DNA of 37,500 nucleotides. Origin: Glandiceps talaboti. Its lineage: Eukaryota > Hemichordata > Enteropneusta > Spengelidae. Numbering within the stretch: the stretch's first letter is position 1; each line of letters starts with the position of its first letter. Location: contig NC_135571.1 of NCBI RefSeq assembly GCF_964340395.1, positions 10,933,940-10,971,439 of the forward strand. Reading direction: 5' to 3'. Position numbers and translations under genes: made by a program. Of this stretch, positions 33,782-37,500 are shown in pieces. The notes under the pieces were generated by a model. It was not told the DNA's origin, ran no database searches, and worked only from the letters and a program-made list of their open reading frames with translations.

Positions 33782-34758
33782 CTAATCGTGAATCGTTACT
33801 ACATCGAGTATTAACAAACGGCATGCATATGATTACAAACATAACTCTTGGTCAAGACGAGTATTAACTATTTCAGTACCATGTTGCCCCTGACAACCAA
33901 CGTCGGTTACATAACATTATCCTTTTCTTATTTTGTAATCCTTAGCCACACAATCAATTCAAAGACACTGCGATTACGTACATATCAGTTGCTATGGGAG
34001 TGAGAACAACTTGAGATACAATTTTGAATTTAAATATCAACATTATCAATGGGTAAGGTTTTCACTGTATGTGATAATGAAGTGCAACAACAAACATAAT
34101 CTCTTATCCATGTAATTTTTGACGAATTCTATTTACGATACAAAGATGTGATGATCACAGTGTTTGTTTGCGTGTTCCAGAACCGATTTCTGAGGTAATA
34201 CCGGGATATATTGCCAAGCCACTAGTATAATCAACTTGTGACAATCGCAATTTATGACAACGTTTCAGGACGGATTTCTGAAAGAAATCTGGGTGATATT
34301 TCTGAACTTTTCAGTTACAAAGATAATACAAAGTCATTTTACAGGGTGCAACGAGCATGTAATTGATTGATCAATCTATCGATCGATTTATCGATTAATG
34401 TATTATTTGGTTGAATGATTGATCGATTGATGATTAATTTTTGTAGTGAAATATAACTTATTTTGTGTGTGATATTGATCAATTGACTCATTGATTTTTG
34501 TGGTGATATAAAACTTTTTTCTTCCTTCCCTCTGTACTTCACGCTATATTTACTAAAAAACATTCTTCTCCTCTTACATAAATTAAAACACCCATAATCT
34601 TATAATTGCCAAGAGGTCGGTTACATTAACACTTTGTTTTATCTCTTATCTTCTGGGAGATTACCACATCATTCATGCATTAGTTAACTTTTGTGATACT
34701 GCCGAACTGAAAATCTGTAAAAGTGAGATTGTCAAATATTTTAACGAAGTATAGGCCT
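33782..34758. other. Intergenic stretch, degenerate ATCGATT repeats
   Basis: 34360-34445 is rich in ATTGATTGATCGAT-like units. The remainder is AT-rich 3' flank of the minus-strand receptor gene with no supported gene. Confidence 0.35.
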
Positions 34759-37274
34759 CTACAAAGATGAGATAGTTATAACTTCTGTGGGAAACCCACG
34801 TGATATTACCGAACTATGCCGATGATGGCCCTGACCCGCTGGAGCATCAGTCGCTGAATATCTAATTGCCAGGAAAATAAAGATACCTTGCAATGAAAAG
34901 AATGACTCAAGAACCAATACAACGACTGACGATAGTATGATATAGATAGCAATATCAACGACAAAATAAACAAGAAATAGTAGGTGCAGCTTAGCGACTA
35001 TAAGCTGGTAGAATTTCTTATCATAATTTACTTGGGTGTCAGATCGTCCACGATACTCCATAACTAATATAATCCCAGATATTATCAACAACACACCTTT
35101 CGGGCAATAGCAAAATAGACATTTGGATATCAGTTCGTCAACGTTGCAAACTGGAGCCGGGCTGTACACTTCACGAAAAGGTGACAATCGGACGAAATGC
35201 ATTGCTATGGCAACACCAGTAACTGTCAAAGGTACACCGAAGCCACATGCCAAACACAGACATTTACTTTTCCTGCTGATGTGCTGATTGTCCGCTAAAT
35301 TTGTACTTGAGTAGACGGCTATTGAAAAACTTGTGATCCATGAATAATTGTTGATGTCCAGATAATGTGACATCACAGCAAAGACTAAACATTTGTGGGT
35401 ATCTGCGAAGGATGATTCCTCAAATATCATCACCATTAGCTGTATGCTTATGCAAACTAACACGACAGCAACCACTGAATAGCACTTTAATTTAGTTCCT
35501 GCTGCTGGCATTATACAGGTTATACAACTAGAAAGTAATAGAGCGAGTATCGAGAATAAGGACAGCAACGACAAAACCCAACGCCTTGCCGTCTGTATAT
35601 CATGGTCTTTATCGTCACTACTTGTACCTTGTTGGGGTACACAAACACGTGCAGAAGATCCGTCTTTTGAAATTTGAAAATTGTCTGTAACCTCTATTGG
35701 AAAATCTCCATCGTCGACATAAAGTATACCATCCTTCACATGGTAATTTTCGGAGGAAATTGTCAAAACATTCCCAGGACGGCATCTTTTACCGAAACCT
35801 CTGTTCTCAGAGGATGTATCATCTACATCAGGTGTATCAGTATCCGTGCAGGTTGAAAAGGTATAGGAAATTTGTTGGACTGGACTTTCTGTCGGCAGTT
35901 GACTATTGTACATGGACAATGCTACATGAGTTTCAACACGCCAAATTAAGAAAGACTTTCTACTGCTTTTAGACCATACGCGAAAACCACAACCATAAAA
36001 TAAAATCACTTTTTTCTCCCGGAAACGGAAATCGGAATCGGACTGAAAAGTTAAAGTTGATGTGACACCATCACAAAAACCTACGACTGAGGTCACTGTT
36101 ATCTCTAAATACGACAACTGTAGGGGAAGGAACCATTGCTGATTTTGCAGAATCTTTCTAAAGTCACTTTCCAGTAAGATCGGCTGGTAAAATACCTCGG
36201 AATTCAACTTGTGAATTAAAGTTGTCTTTATGCTTGTTGGAAATTTGTCATCACGTGGCGTTAATTGCAATTCTGTATTTGTGGATAGAATTTCAAAGAC
36301 AGTATGAGTTTGACTGACAGAAAGATTACCCAATGATAGTTTCAGACCATCCAGAAATATCGATAAACTGTCATTGTAGAATGACACCAAAGCAGTGCAA
36401 TCCCAATGAAAAGAATACATAAATTTAGATTTCGTGCAGACAGAGTTTTCACCATGCGGTGTGCTTTCAGAAATCATACTTTGTTCTGGTTGACTTTTCA
36501 TAACAAAGTTTGAAATTGTGGCAGTTTGGGAAGTGAAAGCGGTAGTGTTTGTATTGGTGGTGGTGCGTTTTGTGGGGGTGATGATGGTGGTGGTGGTGGT
36601 GGTGGTGGTGGTAGGGGTAGTATTGGTCATTCTTGTGGTGGAGGCTATCTTGTCGTAGTCAAAGCAACGCGAGGTCAGTGATTCAAATATTGATTTCGGG
36701 GGACATTGTACATTTTCAGTTACCTTTGAAGTATTTGCAAATGCCATCTCAGTCGCAAGAGCAGGTTTAACATTAAACCCTATCATAAATCTAACATCAT
36801 AAAGCGGAGGTTCCATCTCCCGATCAAACTGTGATGCGGCACTCGCACCACAATTTACTTCATGTATCCTTACGCCATTACAAAGTGCACAATACACATT
36901 TCGAAAATACATGACACTATCTGAAATAACATCAAAATAACTATAGATTGCAATAAAATCTTTACAATACTTGTCATAGTTGTACGAATGATCCGCACAG
37001 GTATCTATGTACTTGAGGCAATTTCTGACTCTAGGAATCGCGTTTCCAGGTGGTGTAATCAGTCGTAAGCATTGTAACCTGACGAGTTTAGACGACATCA
37101 TCTCTGTGATGGTGTAGTTCTCTATGATTGCACTCGTCTCTGTTCCTGAGCATGACCATCTTGGATGCCAAAAGACAAGATCCTCAGCTCTTTGTTGATG
37201 ACACACAGCGCAATACATGTTTCTGTATGTTTGCCCGTCCTGCCCAAACACTGGTATCCCTTGCAGCAAGGAAT
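34759..37274 (-). CDS. Methuselah-like 7-transmembrane receptor, last large exon
   Basis: The exon starts at 37274 after an acceptor (TTGTTCTTCAG) in phase 1 and runs 838 codons to the stop at 34759, so the N-terminus lies beyond the window. The ectodomain (about 560 residues, counted from the Met-like position at 37269) begins with a Cys-rich module, TYRNMYCAVCH, repeated later as YFRNVYCALCN, with further Cys between. A Thr-rich linker follows (nine Thr in a row, from a GGT repeat at 36580-36612). Then comes a long region without a recognised fold and without a GPS cleavage motif. Seven spans lie at about residues 562-587, 593-617, 627-653, 669-692, 719-737, 759-780 and 782-804, then a short Ser/His tail. 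This organisation fits the invertebrate Methuselah-like (family B/adhesion-related) receptors, which signal from the plasma membrane. Ligand and G protein are unknown. Confidence 0.8.
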
Positions 37275-37500
37275 CTGAAGAACAAAATACACAATGTGCT
37301 AACTGGTGTTCTACTAGATCGGTGTATTTCAGCTATAACATCCTTCGCCCAATTAGTTATTCCAATTTACAGATTCAGTACACTTTGCCACTAGCACTGT
37401 TTTTATTACCAGGTCACGTGCAACTGAACACACTTATAGACCTCTATGCGAGATAAACCCTCATTTGAACATGGATGATTTTTGAAGAAATTATAACTTT
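37275..37500 (-). other. Intron upstream of the receptor's last exon
   Basis: It follows from the acceptor at 37276-37275. No exon is visible before the window ends. Confidence 0.5.

Overview
The window looks like eukaryotic, intron-rich, AT-rich DNA from a marine invertebrate. An enteropneust hemichordate, lancelet or similar deuterostome is my best guess, at low confidence. The grounds are introns with GT/AG borders, animal-type extracellular domains (PAN/apple, EGF, laminin-G-like), a Methuselah-like receptor with 7 transmembrane (7TM) segments, ganglioside-type GT12 glycosyltransferases, RING-CH membrane ubiquitin ligases, and very many tetranucleotide microsatellites (CATA/TATG and CAGA/CTGT). 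No prokaryotic operon, CRISPR array, rRNA or convincing tRNA was seen.

Layout. 428-2862 (+) is the 3' part of a RING-CH (MARCH-type) gene whose exons join in frame and end with one membrane span. 2863-10500 is gene-poor: 3' UTR, microsatellites, a MITE-like element (9281-9623), a satellite-like unit and one candidate first exon. 10530-14190 (-) is a second RING-CH gene with the same exon logic, tail-to-tail with the first. Its introns hold a decayed Tigger/pogo transposase, a 29-bp-arm hairpin and a dispersed repeat. 14191-18480 is repeat-rich, with a Penelope-type GIY-YIG fragment. 18955-22357 (-) is a secreted PAN-EGF-LamG protein with a degenerate LINE 3' end in one intron. 22360-24750 is a possible promoter zone with a foldback element. 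24895-26508 and 30248-31849 (+) are two single-exon GT12 paralogues (GM2/GD2-synthase-like) whose catalytic halves are nearly identical while their N-terminal halves have diverged. 34759-37274 (-) is the large last exon of a Methuselah-like 7TM receptor.

How they fit together. The genes do not form a pathway in an operon sense. All five have membrane or secretory themes: two membrane E3 ligases, a Golgi glycosyltransferase pair, a secreted adhesive protein and a surface receptor. The most informative signals are the patchy identity of the GT12 pair, the parallel structure of the RING-CH pair, and several unclassified repeat families with two or three copies visible here. All gene calls come from reading ORFs and splice signals by eye. 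No database search was run.
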